Source: Clostridia bacterium (GTDB lineage: Bacteria; Bacillota; Clostridia; Lachnospirales; Lachnospiraceae). From it: a stretch of 64,000 nt of DNA. This document shows, one piece after another, positions 32,323-40,597 of this stretch. The stretch spans positions 142,816 to 206,815 of the forward strand of contig CAJTFE010000001.1 of the NCBI GenBank assembly GCA_910575725.1, read 5' to 3'. Each line of letters starts with the position of its first letter. Positions within the stretch are counted from its first letter, which is position 1. The position numbers and the translations under genes are program-made. The notes under the pieces were generated by a model. The model was not told where the DNA came from. It searched no databases and saw only the letters and a program-made list of their open reading frames with translations.

Positions 32323-32370
32323 AAGCGGCTTTACCCTTTAGTGCTGTCGCGCAGCGACTATAGATAGGAG
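32323..32370. repeat. Partial copy of repeat family A (tail only)
   Basis: From AGCGGCTTTACC to GCGCAGCGACTA this matches the last 48 bases of the family A repeat at 1207-1371, including the following ATAGGAG that provides the ribosome site of the next gene. The two stems of the full element are missing. Confidence 0.8.
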
Positions 32371-32377
32371 ACAATTC

Positions 32378-32587
32378 ATGGAAGAATATCAGAAACACAA
32401 AGCCCCGTCTGACGGCGTCCGAATTACGCTGAGTGATTTAAAGGAGCAATTATGCACCCTTAACATGCAGATGCTGCTGGCAATACAGTGCCGGGATGAG
32501 AAGACACAGGAGGAAATCAGAAAGAAAATGGAGGAGCTGCAAAAGCAGATGGCTCGTTTGAGTATGGGAGAAAGGCTGTCCTCCTAA
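32378..32587 (+). CDS. Small helical protein of unknown function
   Basis: This 69-residue protein is hydrophilic, with a predicted amphipathic coiled coil (DLKEQLCTLNMQMLLAIQCRDEKTQEEIRKKMEELQKQMARLSMGERL). It follows the kinase gene by 63 bases and has AGATAGGAG upstream, supplied by a repeat tail. A strong terminator follows, so it ends the two-component operon. I do not recognise a family. Confidence 0.6.
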   Translation: MEEYQKHKAPSDGVRITLSDLKEQLCTLNMQMLLAIQCRDEKTQEEIRKKMEELQKQMARLSMGERLSS

Positions 32588-32609
32588 AATATACTTACAA
32601 ATTTACAAA

Positions 32610-32665
32610 AATCCCCGTTAGGAAACACAATGCACCAAGGCATTGATTCCTGTGGGGATTTTTTT
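32610..32665 (+). terminator. Strong terminator after the two-component operon
   Basis: AATCCCC/GGGGATT with inner stems AGGAA/TTCCT and CAATGC/GCATTG, followed by seven T including the stem end. Confidence 0.85.
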
Positions 32666-32726
32666 AGCTTTACAGCAGTCCGGAGCTTACGGCGGCCCCT
32701 TATTTCACAGACTGTTCACAAGCTTC

Positions 32727-32743
32727 TTTAGGTAAGCTTTAGG
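32727..32743 (+). promoter_or_regulatory. Candidate response-regulator direct repeat
   Basis: TTTAGG occurs twice with an 11-base period (32727-32732 and 32738-32743), the spacing expected for a tandem OmpR-type dimer. It sits ten bases before a possible -10 box (TATCGT) ahead of the ABC remnant and the VTC-DUF4956-CotH genes. Confidence 0.4.
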
Positions 32744-32837
32744 CCGTGCTGGTATCGTAATGGAAGCCGGCACAGCCTGCATTTTTGGGCAGGCGGATGC
32801 AAAAAAGCAAATGGCAAAAGCAGCAAGGAGGCTTACG

Positions 32838-32978
32838 ATGATTTCAGTAGAACATTTAACAAAATGCTATGGAGACGTAACGGCCATTGATGCTCTCTCC
32901 TTTGAGATTGATGAGGGGCATGTATATGGATTCCTCTGGCCAAACGGTGTATACATTTACCTCGGAAGAAAGGGATGA
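32838..32978 (+). pseudogene. ABC transporter ATPase, N-terminal remnant
   Basis: After AAGGAGG, ATG 32838 begins an ABC ATPase (MISVEHLTKCYGDVTAIDALSFEIDEGHVYGFL) that is cut at the start of Walker A (GFLWPNG instead of GFLGPNGAGKST). The frame then runs into unrelated sequence and stops. About 36 residues of an expected 230-310 remain. Confidence 0.85.
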
Positions 32979-33258
32979 AGAACAGATCTGGTATTACCAA
33001 GAGGAAGAGCTTTCAGACTTAAGAACGGCATTGGTATACCTGGAGGCAGACCGTTTTACGGAGGAACAACCGGCCGGAAAGGAGGAAATCAGCCTGACGG
33101 TCTATATGGAAAATGAGAATTGGCCCAAAATCGAGATAAAGCTGTACCGGTATGACGGGGAATACTGCCTGGCCGCAGTGGACGGAGAGCCTGTTTCCCT
33201 TGTCAAGCGTTCTGCGGCAGTGGATTTGATGGAAGCAGTACGCGGGATTGTGCTTTAG
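32936..33258 (+). pseudogene. C-terminal remnant of an unidentified protein
   Basis: A second frame starts at the same junction and runs with good coding character (VYTFTSEERDEEQIWYY...EISLTVYMENENWPKIEIKLYRYDGEYCLAAVDGEPVSLVKRSAAVDLMEAVRGIVL). It has no start codon of its own near the junction. It looks like the C-terminal 100 residues of an exported or membrane-linked protein from the same cluster; its family is uncertain. The junction implies one deletion that removed the rest of the ATPase, the permease and the 5' part of this gene. Confidence 0.6.
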
Positions 33259-33290
33259 AATACAGACTGTTTGAAAGGAGTGGGATTGCG

Positions 33291-33986
33291 TTGAAGGATA
33301 AAAGCGAAGCATTCCGGCACGAATTGAAATACCGGATCAGACCAGCCGACTACTATGCCATCCGCCAAAGGCTGCGCCCGGTTATGAAGCCGGATGAGCA
33401 TACAAGAGCAGACGGGCGGTATCTGATTCGGAGCATTTACTTTGACAATGTGCAGGATAAAGCGCTGCGCGAAAAAATAAACGGTGTGCAGAAGAGGGAA
33501 AAATTCCGCATCCGCTATTACAATGATGATTTTTCCTTCCTTATGCTGGAGAAAAAGATAAAACGGAACAATCTGTGTATGAAAATAGACGCAGAGCTTA
33601 CGAAAGAGGAGTGCCGGGCTATGCTGGCCGGAGATACGGGATGGATGATAAGCCATCCTTCCGGCCTGCTGCAGGAGCTGTACTGCAAAATGAAGAGTCA
33701 GCAGCTGCGCCCAAGGGTTCTGGTTTCCTATGTAAGGGAACCATATGTATATAAGGCAGGAAATGTCCGTGTTACCTTTGATTCCAATATTCGAAGCACC
33801 CTTTTTCACAGGAGATTTTTAGAAGAAACTGTGACAGACATCGGCGTGGCCGACAATCCGGGCGAGATGATATTGGAAGTGAAATTTGATGCTTTTCTGC
33901 CGGAGGTGATTCAATCCCTTCTGCAGACAGAGGGAATCTGGCAGCAGGCATATTCAAAATACAGCGCATGCCGCAGATTTGGTTAA
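33291..33986 (+). CDS. VTC domain (polyphosphate polymerase-like) protein
   Basis: The 231-residue protein has the VTC tunnel-fold features: FRHELKYRIRPADY at the start, RYLIRSIYFDN, KREKFRIRYYN, LEKKIKRNNLCMK, RPRVLVSYVREPY, RVTFDSNIRS and ILEVKFD near the end. In yeast Vtc4 these basic strands polymerise ATP-derived phosphate. In bacteria VTC proteins occur with DUF4956 and CotH, as here. Translation probably starts at TTG 33291, after GAAAGGAG; no ATG is suitably placed. Confidence 0.88.
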   Translation: MKDKSEAFRHELKYRIRPADYYAIRQRLRPVMKPDEHTRADGRYLIRSIYFDNVQDKALREKINGVQKREKFRIRYYNDDFSFLMLEKKIKRNNLCMKIDAELTKEECRAMLAGDTGWMISHPSGLLQELYCKMKSQQLRPRVLVSYVREPYVYKAGNVRVTFDSNIRSTLFHRRFLEETVTDIGVADNPGEMILEVKFDAFLPEVIQSLLQTEGIWQQAYSKYSACRRFG

Positions 33987-33997
33987 AAGGAATTAGA

Positions 33998-34016
33998 ATA
34001 TTACGGAACTGGAATA
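33998..34016. repeat. Repeat family B, third copy
   Basis: ATATTACGGAACTGGAATA is identical to the copies at 10909 and 11018. It continues into GGAG, the ribosome site of the DUF4956 gene. Confidence 0.85.
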
Positions 34017-34027
34017 GGAGCAAAAAG

Positions 34028-34699
34028 ATGAGTTTTAATGATATTTTCAAATCAAGTTTTCTGGAAAACGTATCAGAATTTTCTATGATGGACACTTTTA
34101 TTGGATTGGCAGCGGCCCTGGTGATCAGCCTGTTTATTTTTGTTATCTATAAAAAGACCCTGACCGGCGTGATGTATTCCGAAAGCTTTGCCTTAACGCT
34201 TGTGGGGCTTTCTCTTGTAACAACACTTGTTATCATGGCGGTTACGTCCAACGTGGTCTTGTCCCTTGGCATGGTAGGCGCTCTGTCCATTGTCCGCTTC
34301 CGGACGGCAATCAAAGAGCCGGTGGAAATTGTTTTTTTATTCTGGGCCCTGGCTGCCGGTATTGTGATAGGAGCTGGTATGATTCCCCTGGCCATGATTG
34401 GCTCGGCGGTCATTGGCGTGATTTTACTGTTGTTTGCCAATCGAAAGATACATAACTGTCCTTACATTTTAGTCCTGAATCTAAAGGATGATAAGACGGA
34501 AGAGGCCGTTTTGCAGATTTTGAAACAGAGCGTTGAACATTACATTGTAAAATCCAAAACAGTAAATGCAGCCGGTATAGAGCTGACAGCAGAGCTGCGG
34601 ACAAAAGACGCCAAGGCAGCATTTGTCAACCGGATTCACGATGTTCCGGGAGTGGAAAACGCAACGCTTGTGAGCTACAACGGCGAATATATGTCTTAA
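34028..34699 (+). CDS. DUF4956 membrane protein
   Basis: The 223-residue protein has four or five membrane segments, the DUF4956 signature LGMVGALSIVRFRTAIKEPVEIVFLFWALAAGI and a cytoplasmic C-terminal ferredoxin-like region (VLNLKDDKTEEAVLQILKQ onwards). ATG 34028 follows AATAGGAG. It is cotranscribed with the VTC gene upstream and CotH downstream, the standard gene order. Function is not established; a role in surface or polyphosphate metabolism is inferred from context. Confidence 0.9.
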   Translation: MSFNDIFKSSFLENVSEFSMMDTFIGLAAALVISLFIFVIYKKTLTGVMYSESFALTLVGLSLVTTLVIMAVTSNVVLSLGMVGALSIVRFRTAIKEPVEIVFLFWALAAGIVIGAGMIPLAMIGSAVIGVILLLFANRKIHNCPYILVLNLKDDKTEEAVLQILKQSVEHYIVKSKTVNAAGIELTAELRTKDAKAAFVNRIHDVPGVENATLVSYNGEYMS

Positions 34700-34713
34700 C
34701 GGAGGAGCAAGCT

Positions 34714-36639
34714 ATGATCGCACAGAAACACATGGCCAAAATCGCCGCCGCACTTATGGCCGCTGCCGTCTGCCTGTGCCTGGCCGCAATCATTTTTGCA
34801 GGAAAGATTTCAGAGAGCCTCGGCGGTTCGGAAATCGGTATGGAGTATAAGTCCAGGCTCTTTGACACAGAAGAAATCCTCTGCATCAATCTAGTGATAG
34901 ACGAAGAGGATTGGGCGGATATGCTTGCCAATGCTGTGGCAGAAGCCTATTATTCCTGTGATGTGGAAATCAATGGAGAAATGTTTTACAATGTAGGGAT
35001 CCGTCCCAAGGGGAATACGAGCCTTACTGCCATTGCCAGTGACCCGGATACAGACCGGTACAGCCTGAAGCTGGAATTTGATCAATATGTGGAAGGCCAG
35101 ACCTGCTATGGGTTAGACAAATTGATTTTAAATAACGGCTATGCCGATGCAACCAGTATGAAAGAGGCATTGGTTTATGATATGTATCAATACCTGGGTG
35201 TGGATGCCTCTCTTTATAATTACGCAAAAATATCGGTCAACGGCGAATACTGGGGTGTGTATCTGGCGCTGGAAGCAGTGGAGGACAGCTTTCTTCTGCG
35301 CAATTTCGGGACAGAAAAAGGCGCGCTTTATAAGCCGGACAGTATGGATATGGGAAACAAAGATGGCAAAAGCTTTGGTGGTATGCAGCCGCGGGAGCGC
35401 AAAGAGGAGAATGATTTTAACCCCGGAAGGCAGGACGGACCCACAAATGAACATGCTTCCGCAGAAAAAAAGCCTGATATAGAAAGAATGCCTGACGCAG
35501 AAAATATGCCTGACGCAGAAAATATGCCTGACGCAGAAAATATGCCTGACGCAGAAAATATTTCCCCTCTGAGAGACGGCAAAGACGGCGGTTTTTCTAT
35601 GAACGGCAGCGGAGCTAATCTGAACTACACGGATCAGGACTTGGACAGCTATTCCGCTATCTGGGAGGGAGAGGTGACAGATACCACGGACGCGGATCAT
35701 AAACGTGTAGTAAAAGCGTTGAAAAATATTTCAGAAGGTACAAACCTTGAAACATATATGGATGTGGAGAATCTTCTCAGGTATATGGCGGTTCATGTGT
35801 TTTCTGTCAATGAGGACAGTCTTTCCGGAATGATGGCGCATAATTATTATCTGTATGAATCTGGCGGCCAGCTCAATATGCTTCCCTGGGATTACAACCT
35901 CGCTTTCGGCGGTATGGGAGATATGGGAGGAAAGGGCCGCAGCGACAGCAAAGATAGTACGACAAGTATGGTCAATGACGCCATCGACCATGCCTTTTCC
36001 AGTACGGAATTTTTTGATATGCTCATGGAAAATGAGGAATATCATGCAAGGTATTATGGTTATCTGAAGCAGCTTGCGGAGGAATATATAGATGGCGGTG
36101 GGTTTGAAACGTTTTACCACCGTACGCGCAGTCAGATTGACTCTTTGGTTGAACAGGACCCTACGGCTTTTTATACCTATGAAGAATATGAGGAAGCGGC
36201 AGAGACCCTTTACGAAACTGTACGGCTTCGCGGCCGGTCCATAAGTGGGCAGATAGAAGGGACGATTCCGGCCACGGAAGAGGAACAGAGAGATTCGGAT
36301 GCGCTGATTGATGCCTCCCATCTGGATGTGAGCGTCATGGGCAGTATGAGTATGGGGGATCGTATGAGGGACTGGAACGGAGAGGAAGGGGAAGACACGG
36401 CGTCTCCATCCGATGGCAGCGAAGCTTTGCAGAACCTAGAGACACCTCCATTTGACGAAGAAATGCCAGGCGGCGCACAGCCGCCTGGAACTGGTATGGA
36501 AAACATGCCCAATATGAATTTTGACAGAAGCAGCGCAGGCAAGATGACAGCGGATAATCTGCTCTTGTATGGCGTATGCGTGGGCATTTTGGTGATTGCG
36601 CTTGTATCTGCAAAGCGGTATCGGAGGCGAAAACATTGA
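34714..36639 (+). CDS. CotH kinase family surface protein
   Basis: The 641-residue protein starts with a membrane segment (about residues 8-30), then a CotH domain: INLVIDEEDWADML, VGIRPKGNTSL, YSLKLEFDQYVEGQTCYGLDKLILNN, MKEALVYDMYQYLGVDAS, NGEYWGVYLALEAVEDSFL and LPWDYNLAFGG. CotH of Bacillus phosphorylates spore coat proteins; here the membrane segments at both ends (also residues 615-633) suggest an extracellular enzyme. An Asp/Glu-rich insertion near residues 230-300 contains four MPDAEN repeats encoded by an 18-base tandem repeat. GGAGGAGC precedes the ATG. Confidence 0.88.
   Translation: MIAQKHMAKIAAALMAAAVCLCLAAIIFAGKISESLGGSEIGMEYKSRLFDTEEILCINLVIDEEDWADMLANAVAEAYYSCDVEINGEMFYNVGIRPKGNTSLTAIASDPDTDRYSLKLEFDQYVEGQTCYGLDKLILNNGYADATSMKEALVYDMYQYLGVDASLYNYAKISVNGEYWGVYLALEAVEDSFLLRNFGTEKGALYKPDSMDMGNKDGKSFGGMQPRERKEENDFNPGRQDGPTNEHASAEKKPDIERMPDAENMPDAENMPDAENMPDAENISPLRDGKDGGFSMNGSGANLNYTDQDLDSYSAIWEGEVTDTTDADHKRVVKALKNISEGTNLETYMDVENLLRYMAVHVFSVNEDSLSGMMAHNYYLYESGGQLNMLPWDYNLAFGGMGDMGGKGRSDSKDSTTSMVNDAIDHAFSSTEFFDMLMENEEYHARYYGYLKQLAEEYIDGGGFETFYHRTRSQIDSLVEQDPTAFYTYEEYEEAAETLYETVRLRGRSISGQIEGTIPATEEEQRDSDALIDASHLDVSVMGSMSMGDRMRDWNGEEGEDTASPSDGSEALQNLETPPFDEEMPGGAQPPGTGMENMPNMNFDRSSAGKMTADNLLLYGVCVGILVIALVSAKRYRRRKH
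35488..35559 (+). repeat. 18-base tandem repeat (MPDAEN) in the CotH gene
   Basis: Four identical units of ATGCCTGACGCAGAAAAT in frame. Copy number change would alter the acidic linker by six residues per unit. Confidence 0.92.
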
Positions 36640-36770
36640 TGTTTGCAATAGCGAGGCAGCGGATTCATCGAACATAGAGGCTGTCGAACATAATAGGATG
36701 TATATAAATATCACGCCGAAAGAAAATGAAGTGATTGTAAAATCCTTTAAAACTCGTTATACTAGGAGGA

Positions 36771-37433
36771 ATGATGATGAAAGCAGTTTTTATGGATTAT
36801 ACAGGTACGATTGTGCAGGAGGGCGGAAAGGAAATGCAGGAAACCGTCATGACGATGTGTCAGAATAGTAACCTGCACGAACCAAAAACTTTACTAAAAG
36901 AATGGTGGGGAATTGTCAAGAGATTGGAAGCGGAGAGCTGCGGCGATTCTTATTTGTCTGAGGATGAGATTGCAGATCGGGCGCTGAATTTCTTTGTAGA
37001 AAAATATCAACTTAAAGCAGACCTGGAAGAATTACATAAATTGATACAAGGTTTTTGGGTAAATGCTCCTGTTTTTTCAGATGTAAAGGAATTTTTTGAG
37101 GCATGTCCCCTGCCGATTTATGTAATCAGCAATAATGGAATACAGTATGTGAGCCGGGCAATGGAATTAAACAGCCTGTCACCGGCGGGGATTGTGTGTG
37201 CAGATATGGTTCGTGCCTATAAACCTCATAGGGAATTATTTGAAAAGGCATTAGAAGTCAGCGGCTGTGCGCCTGAGGAAGTGCTTCATGTAGGGGATTC
37301 TTATCAATCAGATGGAATTGGGGCATTATCGGCGGGAATTAAACCGGTCCTGATTATAAGAAATGGGCCCAATGAACATCCGGAAATTACGACTGTAAAA
37401 AAATTATCCGAAGTATTGGATTTGCTGCATTGA
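36771..37433 (+). CDS. HAD family hydrolase
   Basis: The 220-residue protein has the HAD motifs: AVFMDYTGTIVQEGG (motif I, nucleophile Asp), IYVISNNG (motif II), the Lys in VRAYKPHRELFEKAL (motif III) and VLHVGDSYQSDGIGALSAGIKPVLI (motif IV). It is a phosphatase-like enzyme of unknown substrate. Three ATG codons lie in a row; AGGAGG (36764-36769) best fits the third, at 36777. A candidate promoter, TTGTAA-17-TATACT (36735-36763), ends just before the ribosome site, so a transcript from it would be nearly leaderless. Confidence 0.9.
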   Translation: MMMKAVFMDYTGTIVQEGGKEMQETVMTMCQNSNLHEPKTLLKEWWGIVKRLEAESCGDSYLSEDEIADRALNFFVEKYQLKADLEELHKLIQGFWVNAPVFSDVKEFFEACPLPIYVISNNGIQYVSRAMELNSLSPAGIVCADMVRAYKPHRELFEKALEVSGCAPEEVLHVGDSYQSDGIGALSAGIKPVLIIRNGPNEHPEITTVKKLSEVLDLLH

Positions 37434-37474
37434 TGGAGAAGCACGAAAACAGCAGGCAGCATCCTCCCACTGAT

Positions 37475-37506
37475 GAGCCGGGAACCAAAAAACAGGTTTC
37501 CGGCTC
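37475..37506 (+). repeat. Hairpin repeat family D, copy 1
   Basis: GAGCCGGGAA/TTTCCGGCTC arms around CCAAAAAACAGG. A similar hairpin with the same loop and the same following CTGATA lies at 39085-39116 after the second Rpn-like gene. It may act as a terminator, though no long T tract follows. Confidence 0.6.
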
Positions 37507-37572
37507 TGATACTATTTATTTACTCTTTCAAAACAGCGATATAATAAAAAAGTACAAAATCAAAAAAGAAAA

Positions 37573-37919
37573 ATGATAAAAATTGGTATTGCGGCCGGTT
37601 TGTTCATTGGCGGATTATCTCTTTCTTTCTGGGACACAGAAATAAGCATGAATCAGAATTAACCGCTGCTTATGCCGATAAAAAGAAATCAGCTCATATT
37701 CCTAATCTTGTTGGGATTGCTTTGATTGCCATTGGATTTTTATTCTGTCCAATGATTGTGCCTGCTGAAATGTATGTTTTAGATAATATCGTTTTGGCTT
37801 GTGGAATGGTATTAGCCGGCACAGTAGCTTTCTTATGCGTATATATGGCTGGTATTGTCCGGGCATACCGATTACTGATTATGAATGAAGAATATCATGA
37901 AAAAAGAAAGGCTTTCTAA
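37573..37919 (+). pseudogene. Small membrane protein gene with a frameshift
   Basis: ATG 37573 begins a hydrophobic segment (MIKIGIAAGLFIGGLSLSF) that ends early. Another frame, entered at about 37620 in the run CTCTTTCTTTCT, continues with FLGHRNKHESELTAAYADKKKSAHIPNLVGIALIAIGFLF and two more membrane segments to 37919. Joined, they give a coherent protein of about 115 residues with three membrane segments, of the DUF3784-like type. A single indel in the short CTTT-type repeat explains the break; sequencing error or slippage are both possible. Confidence 0.65.
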
Positions 37920-38127
37920 AGGGGCAGAATTCGTTGGAACATTTCAGCTTTCACAGGAGGAGACAATAAAATTCGGAGAAAGCGAAACGAACAAAGAATT
38001 GTATCCTGTATGCGAAATACTCTGTTATAAGGATATACCTTATGTCACACTGGAGATTGCCGGTATGAAAATGATATTTAAGATATCAGACACGGCTATG
38101 GAATATCTTGCAGGTTATTTTCGCTAA
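37885..38127 (+). CDS. Hypothetical small protein
   Basis: An 80-residue frame (or 76 from the ATG at 37897) overlaps the end of the frameshifted gene by 35 bases. It encodes a compact alternating-strand protein (EFVGTFQLSQEETIKFGESETNKELYPVCEILCYKDIPYVTLEIAGMKMIFKISDTAMEYLAGYF). Composition looks coding, and the overlap would allow translational coupling. I recognise no family. Confidence 0.5.
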   Translation: MKNIMKKERLSKGAEFVGTFQLSQEETIKFGESETNKELYPVCEILCYKDIPYVTLEIAGMKMIFKISDTAMEYLAGYFR

Positions 38128-38244
38128 TACATTTTTAATACTTGTTATCAATTCCAATCAAAAGCACACCGGCTTCCGGCTTGTAAAATCAGGAGGTTTA
38201 TGTTAGTATGAAGATACAAAACGGAAAGAAAGGCAGGTGTGGGG

Positions 38245-39069
38245 ATGTTGACAACGGCGGAACAGCAACATCAGGAAGATCTACAGCGTCTGCGTGATTT
38301 ACGGCCGATTGATGATGACTTCATGCGTTGTCTTTTTAAGGATAATATACCATTAGCAGAATTGGTGCTGCGCATTATCACAGATAAGCCGGATTTGATT
38401 ATTACTGATTGTGAAACGCAAAAGGATATGAAAAGGCTGGCCGGGGCACGCTCTATTTGTCTGGACGCATACGGCACAGATTCAGCCGGAAAAAGATACG
38501 ATTTGGAAATTCAAAGGCAGGAAAAAGGAGCAGATCCCCATAGGGCAAGATACCATTCCAGCGTGATGGATGTAGAGAATCTTCATTCCGGGCAGGACTT
38601 TAAAGAACTGCCGGACACCTACACGATCTTCATTATTGAGAAAGACTTTTATGGCAAAGGAGAGCCGGTTTATCCGATTGAGAGGATCAACCTTGCTACA
38701 GGTAAATTTTTTGAAGATGGGGAACATATCCTTTATGTAAATGGCGAATACAGGGGAGAATCCAATCTTGGAAAACTCATGCATGATTTTAACTGTACAC
38801 AAGCATCTGATATGAATTTTGAACTGATGGCAGACCGAACACGGTATCTGAAAGAAAACCCGAAAGGAGTGAGTGAGATGTGCCGCATCATGGAAGACAT
38901 GAGAAATGAATCACTGAAAGAGGGAATAAAAGAGGGAATAAAAGAGGGAATGAAAGAAGCAGCACTTCGTATGTTAGCTGCCGGAAAATACGCCTTAGAA
39001 GAGATTGCGAATATTTCGGGGCTTTCCCTGGAAGAAGTAAACCAACTGAAAGCAGAGCGAAACGCATAA
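38245..39069 (+). CDS. Rpn-like PD-(D/E)XK nuclease family protein, second type
   Basis: The 274-residue protein belongs to the YhgA/Rpn-like family. DDDFMRCLFKDNIPLAELVLRIITDKPDLIITDCETQ is the N-terminal region and RSICLDAYGTDSAGKRYDLEIQRQEKGADPHRARYHSSVMD the nuclease core (Asp and ExQ). The tail carries three KEGIKEGIKEGM units from a 12-base repeat and a putative HTH-like end (ALEEIANISGLSLEEVNQLK). ATG 38245 is preferred; GTG two codons upstream is possible. It is only distantly related to the protein at 3497 and of the smaller, commoner type. Confidence 0.82.
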   Translation: MLTTAEQQHQEDLQRLRDLRPIDDDFMRCLFKDNIPLAELVLRIITDKPDLIITDCETQKDMKRLAGARSICLDAYGTDSAGKRYDLEIQRQEKGADPHRARYHSSVMDVENLHSGQDFKELPDTYTIFIIEKDFYGKGEPVYPIERINLATGKFFEDGEHILYVNGEYRGESNLGKLMHDFNCTQASDMNFELMADRTRYLKENPKGVSEMCRIMEDMRNESLKEGIKEGIKEGMKEAALRMLAAGKYALEEIANISGLSLEEVNQLKAERNA

Positions 39070-39084
39070 GTTGTTCGTATCAAT

Positions 39085-39116
39085 GGGCCAGGAATCTAAA
39101 AACAGGTTCCTGGCTC
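39085..39116 (+). repeat. Hairpin repeat family D, copy 2
   Basis: GGCCAGGAA/TTCCTGGCTC arms around TCTAAAAACAGG, followed by TGATATTG. It closely matches the copy at 37475 and follows the stop codon of the Rpn-like gene by 16 bases. Confidence 0.6.
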
Positions 39117-39331
39117 TGATATTGTAAATAAATGGGGCTAAACCAAATGAACCATTTCACAACAGGAAAATTTATATCAGAAATAACAGGAAAAAAATTT
39201 GACACAGGAACAGCCGGCAGATTATGATATAGTATACCATATTATAAAATAAACATTTACAAACGCTGAATATACGGATGGCAATAAGCAGAGTTTCGTT
39301 TCAACGAAATTTGAAGTAATGGAGATAAAGG

Positions 39332-39742
39332 ATGAACAATAAAGACATTGTAAAATATTTTTACGAAGTGATCGTTTCAGAAAATAGACTTGAAGCTCTT
39401 TCTAAGTACATAGCAGAGGACTGTATGCAAAGAACTGGTGAAAAAACAATTTTCATAGGAATAAACGGAATGAAGCAGCATGTTATAGCTGTGAAAAAAA
39501 CGTATCCTGACTACACTATGAAAATTATTCGCCAATATGCAGAAGATGATTATATTATTTCAGAATTTATTATGAGAGGAACACACAGGGGAGATTTTGT
39601 CGGGATAACACCTACAAATAAAGTTTTGGAAATTACAGGGGTTAATATTGATAAAGTCATAGATGGAAAAATTGTTGAACATAGTGGTGCTGCGAATACC
39701 TTTGAAACCTTTTTTGAACACCATTTAATTAAACCCGTATAA
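39332..39742 (+). CDS. SnoaL-like/ester cyclase family protein
   Basis: The 136-residue protein matches the SnoaL-like polyketide cyclase family within the NTF2 fold: NKDIVKYFYEVIVSENRLEALSKYIAEDC, GINGMKQHVIAVKKTYPDYTMKIIRQYAEDDYIISEFIMRGTHRGDFVGI and a final VINIDKVIDGKIVEH-type strand. ATGGAGATAAAGG precedes the ATG. Members are mostly uncharacterised small-molecule binding enzymes. It appears to be a lone gene. Confidence 0.82.
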   Translation: MNNKDIVKYFYEVIVSENRLEALSKYIAEDCMQRTGEKTIFIGINGMKQHVIAVKKTYPDYTMKIIRQYAEDDYIISEFIMRGTHRGDFVGITPTNKVLEITGVNIDKVIDGKIVEHSGAANTFETFFEHHLIKPV

Positions 39743-39780
39743 AAGAAACCAAAAGAAATATGTTTGATTAGGTATTGTTC

Positions 39781-39951
39781 AAATGCTCTGCCCGGAGCTT
39801 TGCTGCATGGGGGTGGATAGAGGAAATCTGCAAAATGGGGTTATTTATAGAAAAAATCTCTTATCTGCTAACCAAAGAAAATGTATCCATTCCAATGATA
39901 GGATTAAAAGGAAATGAGAATATCATAGAAAAACTACAACATTTACTCTAA
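39781..39951 (+). pseudogene. Unidentified C-terminal gene remnant
   Basis: A frame without a good start runs from about 39781 to TAA 39949 (SARSFAAWGWIEEIC, then LFIEKISYLLTKENVSIPMIGLKGNENIIEKLQHLL). It reads like the end of an alpha/beta protein, but I cannot name the family. No ribosome site is present, so it is probably a leftover. Confidence 0.4.
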
Positions 39952-39967
39952 ATCGTAAAAGGATATC

Positions 39968-40264
39968 ATGTCAGTTCATGTAGCAGAAACATTTGAATTG
40001 TTGTTTGATAAAAATAATACAGCTGCTTATAAAGCATTACAGGAGTTACAAAAAGAAAGTGAAAACACGAATAGCGTTTATCTTTATATGGACAGATTAA
40101 GCGATATGCTTGACAGTGATAATTCTTATATTCGTACAAGAGGGCTTGTATTGCTTGCTCTTTTTGCACTTCATAATGCAGACACATCGGTTTATGACGA
40201 TAGTATGCAGCCACTCGTTTATAAGGATATTCAAAAAGCATTGAAAGAAATAGAAAAATTATAA
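39968..40264 (+). CDS. Helical (HEAT-like) protein, probably internally deleted
   Basis: The 98-residue product begins like a family of about 180-residue helical proteins often labelled SufBD protein (VAETFELLFDKNNTAAYKALQELQKESENTNSVYLYMDRLSDMLDSDNSYIRTRGLVLLA) and ends like their C-terminus (VYDDSMQPLVYKDIQKALKEIEKL). The middle appears missing, with the join near LLALFALHNADTS. The frame stays open across the join. The family label and expected length come from memory of related proteins and should be treated as moderate. Confidence 0.5.
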   Translation: MSVHVAETFELLFDKNNTAAYKALQELQKESENTNSVYLYMDRLSDMLDSDNSYIRTRGLVLLALFALHNADTSVYDDSMQPLVYKDIQKALKEIEKL

Positions 40265-40296
40265 CAAATGCATTCAGAATTTGAAAGAGACTGTCT

Positions 40297-40563
40297 ATGG
40301 AAAAAGCAGATATAAAAGCAATTGTTGAAAACAGGTTCCGTGAACTTGGAGCAAAGCAAGTAGAATTATATCCCTCCGGCATTTGCTGGACAATGAATGG
40401 AGAATTTTTCAAAGTATCTACATTAACAGATTTTTGGGTCATAGAGTGGACGGATAACCATTCCTATGCTTCAAATTACTGCTTTGAAGATATTGACCCA
40501 ATGCCATATGATCTATCTGAACAAGAGATAATCCGGCACATAGATCAATTATTGCTGCAATAA
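40297..40563 (+). CDS. Hypothetical protein
   Basis: An 88-residue soluble protein (ADIKAIVENRFRELGAKQVELYPSGICWTMNGEFFKVSTLTDFWVIEWTDNHSYASNYCFEDIDPMPYDLSEQEIIRHIDQLLLQ). It has coding-like composition and starts 33 bases after the preceding stop. A conventional ribosome site is weak (AAAGAGACTG). No family recognised. Confidence 0.55.
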   Translation: MEKADIKAIVENRFRELGAKQVELYPSGICWTMNGEFFKVSTLTDFWVIEWTDNHSYASNYCFEDIDPMPYDLSEQEIIRHIDQLLLQ

Positions 40564-40597
40564 CGCATTGCCGCAAAGCAAAGTTTGCAAAGGAGAA

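Noticed and set aside
35488..35559. CRISPR-like regular repeats
   Set aside because: The 18-base units are contiguous, in frame and without spacers; they encode MPDAEN in CotH. No CRISPR array or cas gene was found in the window.
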